The position numbers and the translations under genes were made by a program. This document shows, piece after piece, positions 39,950 through 49,121 of a DNA stretch of 62,831 nt (positions within the stretch are counted from its first letter, which is position 1; every line of letters begins with the position of its first letter). The stretch spans positions 1 through 62,831 of the forward strand of contig JBQDDG010000019.1 in assembly GCA_052093225.1 (NCBI GenBank), given 5' to 3'. The notes beneath the pieces are model-generated. The model had not been told where the DNA came from and ran no database searches. It saw only the letters and a list, made by a program, of their open reading frames with translations. The DNA comes from JB111 sp052093225 (GTDB lineage: Bacteria; Actinomycetota; Actinomycetes; Actinomycetales; Actinomycetaceae).

Positions 39950-41470
39950 TTGACCGCAGACAACGCACCAGTCCCGCACGACCCGAGCATCGACACGCTC
40001 GGCCCGCTCCCCCAGGGCACGGCCCCGACGGGCGCCAGCACCCGCGAGAACGGCGCGCCCGCCGTCAGCGACCGCAACTCCCTCAGCGTCGGCACGAACG
40101 GCCCGCTGCTGCTCCACGACGTCAAGCTCGTCGAGTCCCTCGCGCGGTTCAACCGCGAGTCGGTCCCGGAGCGTCGCCCGCACGCCAAGGGCTCGGGCGC
40201 GTTCGGCCACTTCGAGGTGACGAACGACGTCTCCGCCTACACGAAGGCCGCCGTCTTCCAGCCGGGCGCCCGCACGGACATGCTCGCCCGCTTCTCCACC
40301 GTCGCCGGTGAGCTCGGCTCGCCGGACACGTGGCGCGACGTCCGCGGCTTCTCGCTGCGCTTCTACACGACCGAGGGCAACTACGACCTCGTCGGCAACA
40401 ACACCCCGGTGTTCTTCGTCCGCGACCCGATGAAGTTCCCGCACTTCATCCACTCGCAGAAGCGGCTGCCCGACTCGGGCCTGCGCTCGAACGACATGCA
40501 GTGGGACTTCTGGACGCTCAACCCCGAGACCGCCCACCAGGTCACCTACCTCATGGGCGAGCGCGGCCTGCCCTCGTCCTGGCGCCACATGAACGGCTAC
40601 GGCTCGCACACCTACCAGTGGGTCAACGAGGCCGGCGAGCGCTTCTGGGTGAAGTACCACTTCCACACCAACCAGGGCATGGAGTTCCTCAGCAACGACG
40701 AGGCCGACGAGCTCGCCGGCAAGGACGCGGAGCACCACCGCCGCGACCTGTTCGACGCGATCGCCCGCGGCGACCACCCCTCGTGGAAGCTCTCCGTCCA
40801 GGTGATGCCGTACGAGGACGCGAAGACCTACCGCTTCAACCCGTTCGACCTCACCAAGGTCTGGCCGCACGCGGACTACCCGCTCATCGAGGTCGGCACG
40901 ATGACGCTGGACACGAACCCGGTCAACCACCACGCGCAGATCGAGCAGGCCGCGTTCGCGCCGTCGAACGTGGTCCCGGGCATCGGCTTCAGCCCCGACA
41001 AGATGCTGCTCGGCCGCGTCTTCGCCTACGCCCAGCGCTACCGCATCGGCCCGAACTACAACCAGCTGCCGGTCAACAAGCCGATCGTCGAGACGAACAA
41101 CTACGGCCAGGGCGGGCCCATGGAGTACGACCACAACGGTGCGCAGCCGCCCTACGCGCCCAACTCCTACGGCCGCGACTACTCGGACTTCGAGGGCGTC
41201 GAGGACGAGGGGTGGGAGTCCGACGGCGAGATGGTCCGCCAGGCCTACACGCTCCACGCCGAGGACGACGACTTCGGCCAGCCGGGCACCCTGGTGCGCG
41301 AGGTCTGGAACGACGACCAGCGCGCGGCGTACGTCGACCAGATCGCGGGCTCGCTGCTCGCCGGCGTCTCGGAGCCCGTGCGCGAGCGCGTCTTCCTCTA
41401 CGTCAAGGCCGTCGACCAGGCCACGGGCGAGGCCATCGAGGCCAAGGTCCGCGAGGGCTCGGCCGCCTGA
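39950..41470 (+). CDS. katA: Catalase (haem, monofunctional)
   Basis: The 506-residue protein is a clade 3-like small-subunit haem catalase that dismutates hydrogen peroxide. The distal His78 (RRPHAKGSGAFGHFEV) and Asn151 (GNNTPVFFVRDPMKFPHFIH) are present, as is the proximal region GRVFAYAQRYRIGPNYNQLP with the axial Tyr in the YAQRYRIG segment. It starts at a TTG codon (39950) with AAAGAGG 6 bases upstream; no other start keeps the conserved N-terminus. It ends at a very strong terminator. Confidence 0.95.
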   Translation: MTADNAPVPHDPSIDTLGPLPQGTAPTGASTRENGAPAVSDRNSLSVGTNGPLLLHDVKLVESLARFNRESVPERRPHAKGSGAFGHFEVTNDVSAYTKAAVFQPGARTDMLARFSTVAGELGSPDTWRDVRGFSLRFYTTEGNYDLVGNNTPVFFVRDPMKFPHFIHSQKRLPDSGLRSNDMQWDFWTLNPETAHQVTYLMGERGLPSSWRHMNGYGSHTYQWVNEAGERFWVKYHFHTNQGMEFLSNDEADELAGKDAEHHRRDLFDAIARGDHPSWKLSVQVMPYEDAKTYRFNPFDLTKVWPHADYPLIEVGTMTLDTNPVNHHAQIEQAAFAPSNVVPGIGFSPDKMLLGRVFAYAQRYRIGPNYNQLPVNKPIVETNNYGQGGPMEYDHNGAQPPYAPNSYGRDYSDFEGVEDEGWESDGEMVRQAYTLHAEDDDFGQPGTLVREVWNDDQRAAYVDQIAGSLLAGVSEPVRERVFLYVKAVDQATGEAIEAKVREGSAA

Positions 41471-41550
41471 CCCAGGCAGCCTGACCCGCGTGGTCCGACC
41501 CTCGAGGTCCGACCCACCGGGTCCGCCGGACGACACACCGGCCGACCCAC

Positions 41551-41591
41551 CGACGGCGCGTCCCCGGGAGAATCCCGGGGGCGCGCCGTCG
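41551..41591. terminator. Bidirectional terminator after catalase
   Basis: CGACGGCGCG (41551-41560) pairs with CGCGCCGTCG (41582-41591), continued by CCCCGGG/CCCGGGG with a T-G wobble between, giving an 18-bp stem and a 5-base loop AGAAT. It lies between convergent catalase and SDR genes. Confidence 0.85.
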
Positions 41592-41623
41592 TCCGTCTAC
41601 CGGTGGCAGCGCCCGGCGAGGAC

Positions 41624-42691
41624 CTAGCGAGAGCCGCCGCCCGGCGTCGTGGTGCCGGAGGCGTCCGGAACGGGCGTCGACGGCGCCGCGGGCGTCGCGT
41701 CGGCCACGGGCGACGACGGCGCGGCGGGTACGCCGGCCACGGGCGTCGACGGCGCGGCGGGCTCCTCGGCCGGCTCGTCGGCGACCGTGCGCCGCAGAAC
41801 CTCCGCCCACGGGGTCGGCGTCATCCCGAGCGCGGCCTGCGCCTCGGTGGTGTCGACGACGTACGGGGCCGTGAACTGGAAGGCGATCTTCTTGATCTCG
41901 CGCATCTGCGGCACGAACCAGCCGACGACGGTGAGGAGCCAGCCGGGCATCGAGCTGACCTTCGGCGTGGGCACGCCGACGGCGGCGGCCAGGTCCGCGG
42001 TGAGCTCGCGCTGGGTGCGGGGCGGGTTCGTCGGCACGAGCCACGTCCTGCCGTGCAGCTGCGGGTCGGCCGCGGCGGCGACGACCGCGCGCGCGACGTC
42101 CTCGGTGAAGGTCCACGAGTGGCGGACGTCCGCCGCGCCGATCACCTGGACGGGCTTGCCGCCGCGGATCGCGTCGAGGTTGCGGGTGGCATGCCCGTTC
42201 TGGCCGACGCCGGCGCCGATGTAGTCGGAGGCCTGCACCTCGACGGCGCGCAGCCGGCCCGCACGGTGGGCCGCCATCACGTCAGCGGTCATCCGCGCCC
42301 GCAGCTCGCCCTTGTGCTCGGCGGGCCGCACCGGCGTGGACTCGTCCATCGGGCCGGTGACGCGGCCGTAGGGGTAGAGGTTGCCGACGGTGGCCAGGAC
42401 CGCGCCCGAGGACTCCGCGGCGGACATCAGGGCCGCGTGCAGCGGCGGCCACTCCTTCTCCCACAGGTGGTAGCCGGCCGGGTTGAGGCAGTTGTAGATC
42501 ACCGCGGCGCCGTCGGCGAGCTCGGTCAGCGCGACGGCGCTGCTCGCGTCGGCGGGGACGCGGTGGGCGCCACGGACCTCCCGGCCGGTGCCGGAACGGC
42601 TGGTGAGGACGACGTCCTTCCCGAGCGCGACGAGGTGGCGGGCGACGGCGCGCCCCACCGGGCCCGCTCCGACGACGAGGTGGTGTGCCAT
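41624..42691 (-). CDS. NAD-dependent epimerase/dehydratase-like SDR
   Basis: The 355-residue protein is an extended SDR: MAHHLVVGAGPVGRAVARHL has the GxGxxG nucleotide motif, and NLYPYGRVTGPMDEST carries the Tyr of the NxYxYG type found in atypical members. The C-terminal 45 residues are PAAPSTPVAG-like repeats and likely disordered. GGAGG lies 6 bases before the ATG at 42691; an ATG seven codons upstream is less well placed. It is divergent from a TetR gene, with two copies of the same palindrome between, so TetR probably represses it. Substrate unknown. Confidence 0.85.
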   Translation of the reverse strand: MAHHLVVGAGPVGRAVARHLVALGKDVVLTSRSGTGREVRGAHRVPADASSAVALTELADGAAVIYNCLNPAGYHLWEKEWPPLHAALMSAAESSGAVLATVGNLYPYGRVTGPMDESTPVRPAEHKGELRARMTADVMAAHRAGRLRAVEVQASDYIGAGVGQNGHATRNLDAIRGGKPVQVIGAADVRHSWTFTEDVARAVVAAAADPQLHGRTWLVPTNPPRTQRELTADLAAAVGVPTPKVSSMPGWLLTVVGWFVPQMREIKKIAFQFTAPYVVDTTEAQAALGMTPTPWAEVLRRTVADEPAEEPAAPSTPVAGVPAAPSSPVADATPAAPSTPVPDASGTTTPGGGSR

Positions 42692-42760
42692 GTGGACCTC
42701 CAAGATGTGCATGATGCGCGGACCGGGCCGGCCGACGCGCGTGGAGCGATGATCGCTTGC

Positions 42761-42775
42761 GTGAGCACTGCTCAC
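42761..42775. promoter_or_regulatory. TetR operator 1 (GTGAGCA-C-TGCTCAC)
   Basis: A perfect 7-1-7 palindrome 70 bases before the SDR start. Its core GAGCACTGCTC is the reverse complement of the core of the second site at 42812-42822, so the same protein should bind both. Confidence 0.75.
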
Positions 42776-42811
42776 ACAGCACACGCTAGGGTTGCGCGAG
42801 CCATCGCGCAA

Positions 42812-42822
42812 GAGCAGTGCTC
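42812..42822. promoter_or_regulatory. TetR operator 2 (GAGCA-G-TGCTC)
   Basis: A palindrome with the same 11-base core as operator 1, 64 bases before the TetR ATG. The two sites are 49 bases apart centre to centre and bracket the likely divergent promoters. Confidence 0.7.
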
Positions 42823-42885
42823 GCTGAAATGGGTCGGCGATCTCTGAAAGATGCCCCTGCTCGCCGAGATGGGCATACTGGCGAG

Positions 42886-43686
42886 ATGGACCAGCCCCAC
42901 GCGCCCACCTCGGCACGCGCGATCGCCACGGCGGAGGTCCGGCGACGGATCGTCGAGGAGTCCCGCCGTCAGCTCGGCGTCGTCGGACCCGCCCAGCTCT
43001 CGCTGCGTGCGGTCGCCCGGGAGCTGGGCATGGCGTCGTCGGCGATCTACCGCCACTTCGCGAGCCGCGACGAGCTGGTGACCACGCTCATCGTCGCCGC
43101 CTACGAGGAGCTCGCCGACGCGACCGACGCCGCCGTCGCCGCGGCGGGCGGGCAGGGCGTGGACCGGTGGCGCGCCTGGTGCACGGCGGTGCGGGGCTGG
43201 GCGCTCGCCCACCCGCACGACTACGCCCTCATCTACGGCTCCCCCATCCCCGGGTACGCCGCCCCGCGGACCACGACCGCCTCGGCGTTCCGCGTGCTCC
43301 GTCCCATCATCGAGATGTTCGCCGCCATCGAGTCCCCTCCGGGCGCCGTCGACCCGGGCGAGCGTGCCGCGGCGTTCGCCCCGCTGTCCGGCCTCTTCCG
43401 CGAGCTCACCGGGGCCGCGCCCCGCGAGGGCGTGGGCGCGCTCGAGGCCGCACGCGGGATCAACGCGTGGGCGAACGTCATGGGCTTCGTGTCGCTCGAG
43501 CTGTTCGGCCACCTCGAGAACGGCATCGCCGACCCGAACCTCGCCTTCGCCCAGACCGTCGAGCAGACGGCGGCGGACCTCGGCATCCGGCCGGTCGAGA
43601 CCACGCCCGGTGCTCCGCCTGCGGCCGGCGCCGCCGGTACTCCGCCCGCCGCCGACGCGGCCGTTGAGGAAGGATCGCTGTGGTGA
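42886..43686 (+). CDS. TetR-family regulator
   Basis: The 266-residue protein has a TetR helix-turn-helix at about 18-65 (SLRAVARELGMASSAIYRHF, ASRDELVTTLIVAAYEELAD) and a WHG/TetR_C-type ligand domain (AWCTAVRGWALAHPHDYALI). The start at 42886 is used; the earlier ATG at 42817 would overlap operator 2. Its stop overlaps the aldo/keto reductase start, so these two are one operon divergent from the SDR gene. The C-terminus is Ala/Pro-rich. Confidence 0.88.
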   Translation: MDQPHAPTSARAIATAEVRRRIVEESRRQLGVVGPAQLSLRAVARELGMASSAIYRHFASRDELVTTLIVAAYEELADATDAAVAAAGGQGVDRWRAWCTAVRGWALAHPHDYALIYGSPIPGYAAPRTTTASAFRVLRPIIEMFAAIESPPGAVDPGERAAAFAPLSGLFRELTGAAPREGVGALEAARGINAWANVMGFVSLELFGHLENGIADPNLAFAQTVEQTAADLGIRPVETTPGAPPAAGAAGTPPAADAAVEEGSLW

Positions 43687-44630
43687 CCCACTCCCTGCTC
43701 GCCGGGCACCCGCTCACGCTCGGCACGATGTACTTCGGCACGACGGTGCCCGCCCGCATCGCGCACGACCTGCTCGACCGCGCGCGCGACCTCGGCGCGA
43801 GCTCGTGGGACACCGCGAACATCTACGCGCACTGGGTGGGCCGCGACGGCGGCGAGTCCGAGCGCACGCTCGGCCAGTGGTTCGAGACCCGCGGCTCGGT
43901 CGCGCGCGACGACATCACCCTGGCCACCAAGATCGGTAACCTCCCCGTCCCGGGCGGGCCGGGCCCCGGCGGCACCACCGGTCTGCGAGCGCCGGCCGTG
44001 CGCCGCCAGGTCACCGAGTCGCTGCAGCGCCTGCGCACCGACCGGGTCGAGGTCCTCTACGCCCACATCGACGACCTCCACACCCCGCTCGAGGAGACCG
44101 TCGGCGCCCTGTCCGACCTCGTCGAGGAGGGGCTGGTCCGCGAGGTCGCGGCGAGCAACTTCTCCGCCGAGCGGCTCCGCGACGCGCTCGCCGTCCCGGC
44201 CGCGCACCGGTACTCGGCGCTCCAGCAGCGCTTCACCTACCTGCGGCCCGCCGACGGCGCGGACCCCTCCCCGCACGTCCTTCTCGACGACACCGTCGCC
44301 CACTTCTCCGTGCGCGCCGGCCTCACGCTGCTGGGTTATTCGCCCCTGCTGTCCGGCGCCTACACGCGCTCCGAGCGGCCGATACCGGACCAGTACCGCA
44401 CGTCCGCGCTCGGGCCGGCGATGCTCGCGCTGAGCGAGGTGGCCTCGGGCGCCGGGCTCGACGCCGGGCAGACGGTCCTTGCCTGGATGAGCCAGCGGGC
44501 GCGGCCCGTGCTGCCGGTCGTCGGCGTCTCCAGCGCCGAGCAGCTCGAGGAAGCCTGGCAGGGGGTCACCACCGAGCTCGACGCCGACGCTCTCGCCACG
44601 CTCGACCGGGCCCGCCTCGGCGGCTCCTGA
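43683..44630 (+). CDS. Aldo/keto reductase
   Basis: The 315-residue TIM-barrel protein has LGTMYFGTTV, WDTANIYAHWVG (Asp and Tyr of the catalytic tetrad), LATKIGNLPVPG (Lys), and VEVLYAHIDDLHTP with His. NADPH binding is indicated by VVGVSSAEQLEEAW near the end. The substrate is an unknown aldehyde or ketone. It starts at a GTG overlapping the TetR stop by four bases (GTGA) after GAGGAAGGATC, so TetR is likely to control it. Confidence 0.9.
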   Translation: MTHSLLAGHPLTLGTMYFGTTVPARIAHDLLDRARDLGASSWDTANIYAHWVGRDGGESERTLGQWFETRGSVARDDITLATKIGNLPVPGGPGPGGTTGLRAPAVRRQVTESLQRLRTDRVEVLYAHIDDLHTPLEETVGALSDLVEEGLVREVAASNFSAERLRDALAVPAAHRYSALQQRFTYLRPADGADPSPHVLLDDTVAHFSVRAGLTLLGYSPLLSGAYTRSERPIPDQYRTSALGPAMLALSEVASGAGLDAGQTVLAWMSQRARPVLPVVGVSSAEQLEEAWQGVTTELDADALATLDRARLGGS

Positions 44631-44706
44631 TCCCGGGCGGAGGCGCGCCGACGCCGTCCCGCACCGCCCCTGGGCGCCCGGCGCGCCGCGGTGCCACAGT
44701 TGGTGC

Positions 44707-46077
44707 ATGGCTACCACGGAGGCACTCGAGGCGGGCCTGCTCGTCATCGGTTGGGGCAAGGGCGGCAAGACGCTCGCCCGCTCGCACGCCGCCGCCGGCG
44801 AACGCGTGGTCATCGTCGAGACCGACCCGCAGATGGTCGGCGGCACGTGCATCAACATCGGCTGCGTCCCCTCGAAGGCGCTCGTCCACCGCGCCGCCGA
44901 ACGCCGGGACGAGGACGCGTCCGGGTGGTTCCGGTCCGCCGTGTCCTTCCGCGAGCAGCTGACGAGCACGCTCCGCGCCGCGAACCTCGCCATGGTCGAC
45001 GACTTCGACAGCTCGACCGTCCTGTACGGGCCGGCGCGGTTCGTCGGCGAGCGGTCCGTCGAGGTCACCACCGCCGAGGGACCGGTGACCGTGCGCGGGC
45101 GGACCGTCGTCGTCAACACGGGCGCCGAGCCGGCCTTCCCGCCGGTCCAGGGGCTGCGGGAAAGCGACCACGTCGTCGACTCCACCGGCGTCCAGGTCCT
45201 CCCCGACCTTCCCGAGCGCCTCGTCGTGCTCGGCGCCGGGCCGATCGGCCTCGAGCTCGCGGACGCCTTCGCGCGGTTCGGCTCCCAGGTCACGGTGGTC
45301 GACGTCGTCGAGCGGCTCCTGCCCCGCGAGGACGAGGACGTGGCCACGAGCGTCCGAGGTGCCATGGAGGACGCGGGGACGACGTTCCTGCTCGGCGCCG
45401 CCGCACGCCGCGTGACGGACCGGGACGGCTACGCCGAGCTCACGGTCGAGGTCGACGGCGGCGAGCGCACGCTGGATGCCGAGGCGATCCTCGTCGTCAC
45501 CGGACGCAACCCCCGCACCGCCGAGCTGGACCTCCCCCGGGCGGGCATCGACGTCGGGGAGCGGGGCGAGATCACGGTCGACGAGCACCTGCGCACGAGC
45601 GCGGAGGGCGTCTACGCCGTCGGTGACGTCAACGGCGGGCCGCAGTTCACCTACATCTCCTACGACGACCACCGGATCGTCGAGGACCAGCTCCGCGGCG
45701 AGGGAAGTCGCTCCACCGCGGACCGGGTGGCCGTGCCGACGACGACGTTCCTCACGCCGCCCCTCGCCCGCGTCGGGCTCAACGAGCAGGAGGCCACGGA
45801 GCAGGGGGCCGAGTTCGAGGTCCGCGCGAAGCCGGTCGCGAAGATCGCCGCCATGCCGAGGCCGAAGGCCGTCGAGGAGACGCACGGGCTCATCAAGCTG
45901 CTCGTCGAACCCTCGACCGACCTCGTGCTCGGCGCCTCCCTGCACACGATCGACGCCCAGGAGCTCGTCAACCTCGTGGCCCTCGCCATGCGCCACGGGA
46001 TCACGGCGAGCGAGCTGCGCGACGGCATCTGGACCCACCCGTCGACGACGGAGGCTCTCAACGAGGTCCTGACCTGA
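44707..46077 (+). CDS. RclA-like FAD/NAD disulfide oxidoreductase
   Basis: The 456-residue protein has LLVIGWGKGGKTLARSHAAA at the start, redox Cys48 and Cys53 in GGTCINIGCVPSKALV, the NAD fold VVLGAGPIGLELADAFARFG and the second FAD block GVYAVGDVNGGPQFTYIS. The C-terminal HPSTTEALNE replaces the usual HPT/E active-site pair of the interface domain. GKxGKTLA plus CINIGC is characteristic of RclA, a flavoprotein that reduces Cu(II) and protects E. coli against hypochlorous acid. Mercury reductase is less likely because no MerA extras or mer genes are present. Single gene. Confidence 0.85.
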   Translation: MATTEALEAGLLVIGWGKGGKTLARSHAAAGERVVIVETDPQMVGGTCINIGCVPSKALVHRAAERRDEDASGWFRSAVSFREQLTSTLRAANLAMVDDFDSSTVLYGPARFVGERSVEVTTAEGPVTVRGRTVVVNTGAEPAFPPVQGLRESDHVVDSTGVQVLPDLPERLVVLGAGPIGLELADAFARFGSQVTVVDVVERLLPREDEDVATSVRGAMEDAGTTFLLGAAARRVTDRDGYAELTVEVDGGERTLDAEAILVVTGRNPRTAELDLPRAGIDVGERGEITVDEHLRTSAEGVYAVGDVNGGPQFTYISYDDHRIVEDQLRGEGSRSTADRVAVPTTTFLTPPLARVGLNEQEATEQGAEFEVRAKPVAKIAAMPRPKAVEETHGLIKLLVEPSTDLVLGASLHTIDAQELVNLVALAMRHGITASELRDGIWTHPSTTEALNEVLT

Positions 46078-46202
46078 CCGGCCTGACCGGCCGCCTGACC
46101 GGCCTGACGGGCGGCTGGGGTGCGCGATTCCGGGTTCTGCCACGAGCGAGACGTGGGCGCAGCCCCTGTGCGGCCCGGTGGGCGGGCCCGTAGCGTCGAG
46201 GC

Positions 46203-46850
46203 ATGACTTCGCACTCGAACGTGATCGTCTTCGGTGGCCACGGCAAGGTCGCCCTCCTCCTCCACCCCGAGCTCGTGCGCAACGACGACAAGGCCAGCGC
46301 GGTGATCCGCAACCCGGACCACGCTCAAGCGGTCGAGCAGGCCGGAGCGACCCCCGTCGTCGCCGACGTCGAGCAGCTCTCGACCGAGCAGCTCACCGAG
46401 CTCATCGCCGGGCACGACGCCGTGGTGTGGACCGCGGGCGCGGGCGGCGGCAACCCCGAGCGGACCTACGCCGTCGACCGTGACGCCGCGATCCGTTCGA
46501 TGGAGGCCGCGAAGGCCGCCGGGGTGACGCGGTACGTGATGGTCTCCTACGCGGGCGCCGGCCCCGACCACGGGGTGCCCGAGGACAGCTCGTTCTTCCC
46601 GTACGCGGACGCCAAGACGGCAGCCGACGAGCACCTGCGCGCGAGCGGCCTCGACTGGACGATCCTCGGCCCGGGCAGGCTCACCCTCGAGCCGCGCACC
46701 GGCACTGTCACCCTCACCGACGAGTCCGGCGACACCTCGCGGGCCAACGTCGCGGCGATGGCCGCGAGCGCGCTGCGGCAGCCGTCCTCGATCGGGAAGA
46801 CGTACAACTTCCACGACGGCGACACCCCGATCGCCGAGGCGCTCGCCTGA
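46203..46850 (+). CDS. NAD(P)H-binding SDR (SDR_a5-like)
   Basis: The 215-residue Rossmann protein has VIVFGGHGKVALLLHPELV (GGxGxxxxL), DAVVWTAGAGGGNPERTYAV, RYVMVSYAGAG and YADAKTAADEHLRASGLDWT, in which YxxxK is the SDR Tyr-Lys pair. LGPGRLTLEPRTGTV matches YhfK/Ycf39-like atypical SDRs. It probably reduces or binds a small quinone-like or flavin substrate. A bulged hairpin follows its stop. Single gene. Confidence 0.88.
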   Translation: MTSHSNVIVFGGHGKVALLLHPELVRNDDKASAVIRNPDHAQAVEQAGATPVVADVEQLSTEQLTELIAGHDAVVWTAGAGGGNPERTYAVDRDAAIRSMEAAKAAGVTRYVMVSYAGAGPDHGVPEDSSFFPYADAKTAADEHLRASGLDWTILGPGRLTLEPRTGTVTLTDESGDTSRANVAAMAASALRQPSSIGKTYNFHDGDTPIAEALA

Positions 46851-46876
46851 CCGGGGCCTGACCCGGGCCCGGAACG

Positions 46877-46915
46877 CCCTCGAGACTGACCACCGCGCAT
46901 GCGGTGACTCGAGGG
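46877..46915. terminator. Bulged hairpin after the SDR_a5-like gene
   Basis: CCCTCGAG (46877-46884) pairs with CTCGAGGG (46908-46915), and CACCGC (46891-46896) pairs with GCGGTG (46901-46906) inside, with a six-base bulge on one side. It lies 27 bases after the stop. Confidence 0.6.
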
Positions 46916-47093
46916 ACTCCGGAGCCCGAGCCGCACCGCGGGTCGCCCAGCACGCTTCCCCCACCGAATTGGACCGCAGAGGCTCGAGCCGGACCTCGCC
47001 GAGGGCCAGCTCGGCGCGGGCATGGTCCAGCTCGGCGCAGCAGGGGCGCACCCTGCCTCAGTCAGTCATCACCCCGGACGCCGGCCTCCGCCG

Positions 47094-47510
47094 TCATCGC
47101 CTCGGTGCGCCGCTCCCGCCGTCGAGACGCCCCACGCGCCGGGCGCCCGCGGTCACGCGGTAGGACTCCTCGACGAGCTCGGCGATCTCAGCCCAGTCCG
47201 TCGCGTCGTCGAGATCGATGCCGAACCAGCCCGACGCCCCGACGTAGGCCGGGAAGAAGCACCGCGGGTCGCCCAGCAGCCCCCGCAGCTCCTCCTCGCC
47301 GGAGGGCTTGAGCAGCAGCGCGCGGTCGTGGCGCTCGTGCCGCCCGCCGCCGAGCTTCACGCTGCCGCCGTAGGTCGCGAACGTCCGCGTCGTGAAGAAC
47401 GTCGGCCGCCCGTGGGAGATCTTCTCCGCCGCGTCCGGCAGCGCAAGGGCGATTCCGCGCACGCGCGCGAGGACCGGGTCGTCGTCGTCGAACATGCGCG
47501 GGTGCGGCAT
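47094..47510 (-). CDS. MmcQ/YjbR family protein
   Basis: The 138-residue protein has the MmcQ/YjbR pattern: GIALALPDAAEKISHGRPTF, FTTRTFATYGGSVKL, LLLKPSGEEELRGLLGDPR and YVGASGWFGIDLDDATDW. It is a CyaY-like double-wing fold thought to bind nucleic acid; function not established. The start codon lies inside the 55-base segment that is repeated across the N gap, so the upstream sequence is uncertain, but the coding frame itself is intact. Confidence 0.9.
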   Translation of the reverse strand: MPHPRMFDDDDPVLARVRGIALALPDAAEKISHGRPTFFTTRTFATYGGSVKLGGGRHERHDRALLLKPSGEEELRGLLGDPRCFFPAYVGASGWFGIDLDDATDWAEIAELVEESYRVTAGARRVGRLDGGSGAPRR

Positions 47511-47717
47511 GCGGGCACGCTACCGGCCGGGTCGGGCGCGGAGAATTGTGCCCTGCGACACCNNNNNNNNNNNNNNNNNNNNNNNNNNNNNNNNNNNNNN
47601 NNNNNNNNNNNNNNNNNNNNNNNNNNNNNNNNNNNNNNNNNNNNNNNNNNNNNNNNNNNNNNCATGCGGGCACGCTACCGGCCGGGTCGGGCGCGGAGAA
47701 TTGTGCCCTGCGACACC
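47508..47717. other. 100-N assembly gap flanked by the same 55 bases
   Basis: 47563-47662 is exactly 100 N. The 55 bases before it (47508-47562) are identical to the 55 bases after it (47663-47717). The simplest reading is two contigs that overlap by 55 bases but were joined with a default gap. If so no sequence is missing, and the yjbR-like and alcohol dehydrogenase genes are about 145 bases closer than shown. Confidence 0.9.
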
Positions 47718-47808
47718 GAGTGCCACAATGTGCCGCACCGGTGCTCTGACACCGTTTTCCCCGGCCCTCGACGACGAGGGGCCGGCGATCTCGACGAGGA
47801 GAGAACTG

Positions 47809-48927
47809 ATGAAGGTACGTGGTGCACTGCTGCGCGAGCAGCCCGGGGAATGGCTGGTCGAGGACCTCGAGCTGTCCCGACCGCAACGGGGCGAGATGCT
47901 CGTCGAGATCGTGGCCACCGGGCTGTGCCACTCCGACGAGCACATGGCCAAGGGCGACACCCCGCTCCCCAACCTGCCGGTCGTGTCGGGCCACGAGGGC
48001 GCGGGCATCGTCCGCGAGCTCGGCGAGGACGTTACCGGCTTCGAGGTCGGAGACCACGTCGTCACCTCGTTCGTCCCCGCCTGCGGCCGCTGCAAATGGT
48101 GCTCGATGGGTCTGCAGAACCTGTGCGACTACGGCTCGCTCATCCTCGACGGCACCCAGCTCGACGGCACCACACGCATGACCGACGCCGACGGCAACCA
48201 GGTCTTCGCGGCCGCCATGCTCGGGACGTTCGCCAACTGGCAGGTCCTGGACCAGACCTCGTGCGTGAAGATCGACAAGGACCTCCCGCTCGAGATCGCC
48301 TGCCTCATCGGGTGCGGCGTCCCCACCGGGTTCGGGTCCGCCGTCAACGCCGCCGAAGTCAAGCCGGGCGACGTGACGATGATCCTCGGCGCGGGCGGCA
48401 TCGGCATGAACGCCGTCCAGGGCGCGAACTATGCGGGAGCGCGTCGCGTCATCGTCGTGGACCCGGAGCCGTTTAAGCGTGAGAGCGCACTCAAGCTCGG
48501 CGCGACGGACGTCTTCGACAACGTCGAGGAGGCCGACGCGCTCGCGAAGTCGCTGACGAACGGGCAGGGGACGGACTCGACGATCGTCACCGTCGGCGTC
48601 ACGACGGGTGAGCACGTGCTCGCCGGCTACGAGACGGTCCGCAAGGCCGGCACGCTCGTCGTCACCGGCCAGGGCAGCACCACGTCGACGATCGACGGCA
48701 TCAACCTGTTCCAGATCTCGATGCTGCAGAAGCGGATCCAGGGCTCGCTGTACGGCAGCTGGTCGCCGCGCGTGGCGATCCCCAAGCTCATCGAGCTCTA
48801 CAAGGACGGCAAGCTGCACCTGGACGAGCTGGCCACGCGCCAGTACCGGCTGGAGGACATCAACCAGGCCTACGCCGACATGTACGCGGGACAGAACATC
48901 CGCGGCGTGGTCGTCCACGAGCACTGA
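47809..48927 (+). CDS. Zinc alcohol dehydrogenase, NDMA-dependent type
   Basis: The 372-residue medium-chain dehydrogenase has catalytic zinc ligands Cys40 (TGLCHSDEH) and the GHEGAGIV His/Glu, structural zinc Cys in CGRCKWCSMGLQNLC and the NAD fold MILGAGGIGMNAVQGANYAG. The insert with LDGTQLDGTTRMTDADGNQV and the GCGVPTGFGSAVNAAEV block resemble actinobacterial NDMA-dependent alcohol dehydrogenases with tightly bound cofactor. ATG at 47809 with GAGGAGAG upstream. It is followed by a 39-base tandem repeat. Confidence 0.9.
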   Translation: MKVRGALLREQPGEWLVEDLELSRPQRGEMLVEIVATGLCHSDEHMAKGDTPLPNLPVVSGHEGAGIVRELGEDVTGFEVGDHVVTSFVPACGRCKWCSMGLQNLCDYGSLILDGTQLDGTTRMTDADGNQVFAAAMLGTFANWQVLDQTSCVKIDKDLPLEIACLIGCGVPTGFGSAVNAAEVKPGDVTMILGAGGIGMNAVQGANYAGARRVIVVDPEPFKRESALKLGATDVFDNVEEADALAKSLTNGQGTDSTIVTVGVTTGEHVLAGYETVRKAGTLVVTGQGSTTSTIDGINLFQISMLQKRIQGSLYGSWSPRVAIPKLIELYKDGKLHLDELATRQYRLEDINQAYADMYAGQNIRGVVVHEH

Positions 48928-48971
48928 CCCACCCGGACAGGCCCGGCCCGACGGCGGAGCTTACCTCCGTC

Positions 48972-49070
48972 GTCGGGCCGGCACCCCGGCAGGGTGCCGG
49001 CACCTCCGGCGTCGGGCCGGCACCCCGGCAGGGGGCCGGGACCCCCGGCTTCGGGCCGGCACCTCCGGCG
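48972..49070. repeat. 39-bp tandem repeat x2.5 after alcohol dehydrogenase
   Basis: Units 48972-49010 and 49011-49049 start GTCGGGCCGGCACCCCGGCA and differ at a few positions; a partial third unit follows. Each unit is self-complementary (CCGGCACC with GGTGCCGG), so stacked hairpins form. It probably terminates the dehydrogenase transcript. Confidence 0.8.
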
Positions 49071-49121
49071 CGGACGCCCAAAAAAGGTGCCGATGTGGGT
49101 GACCGGTGCCACGGTGGAGGC

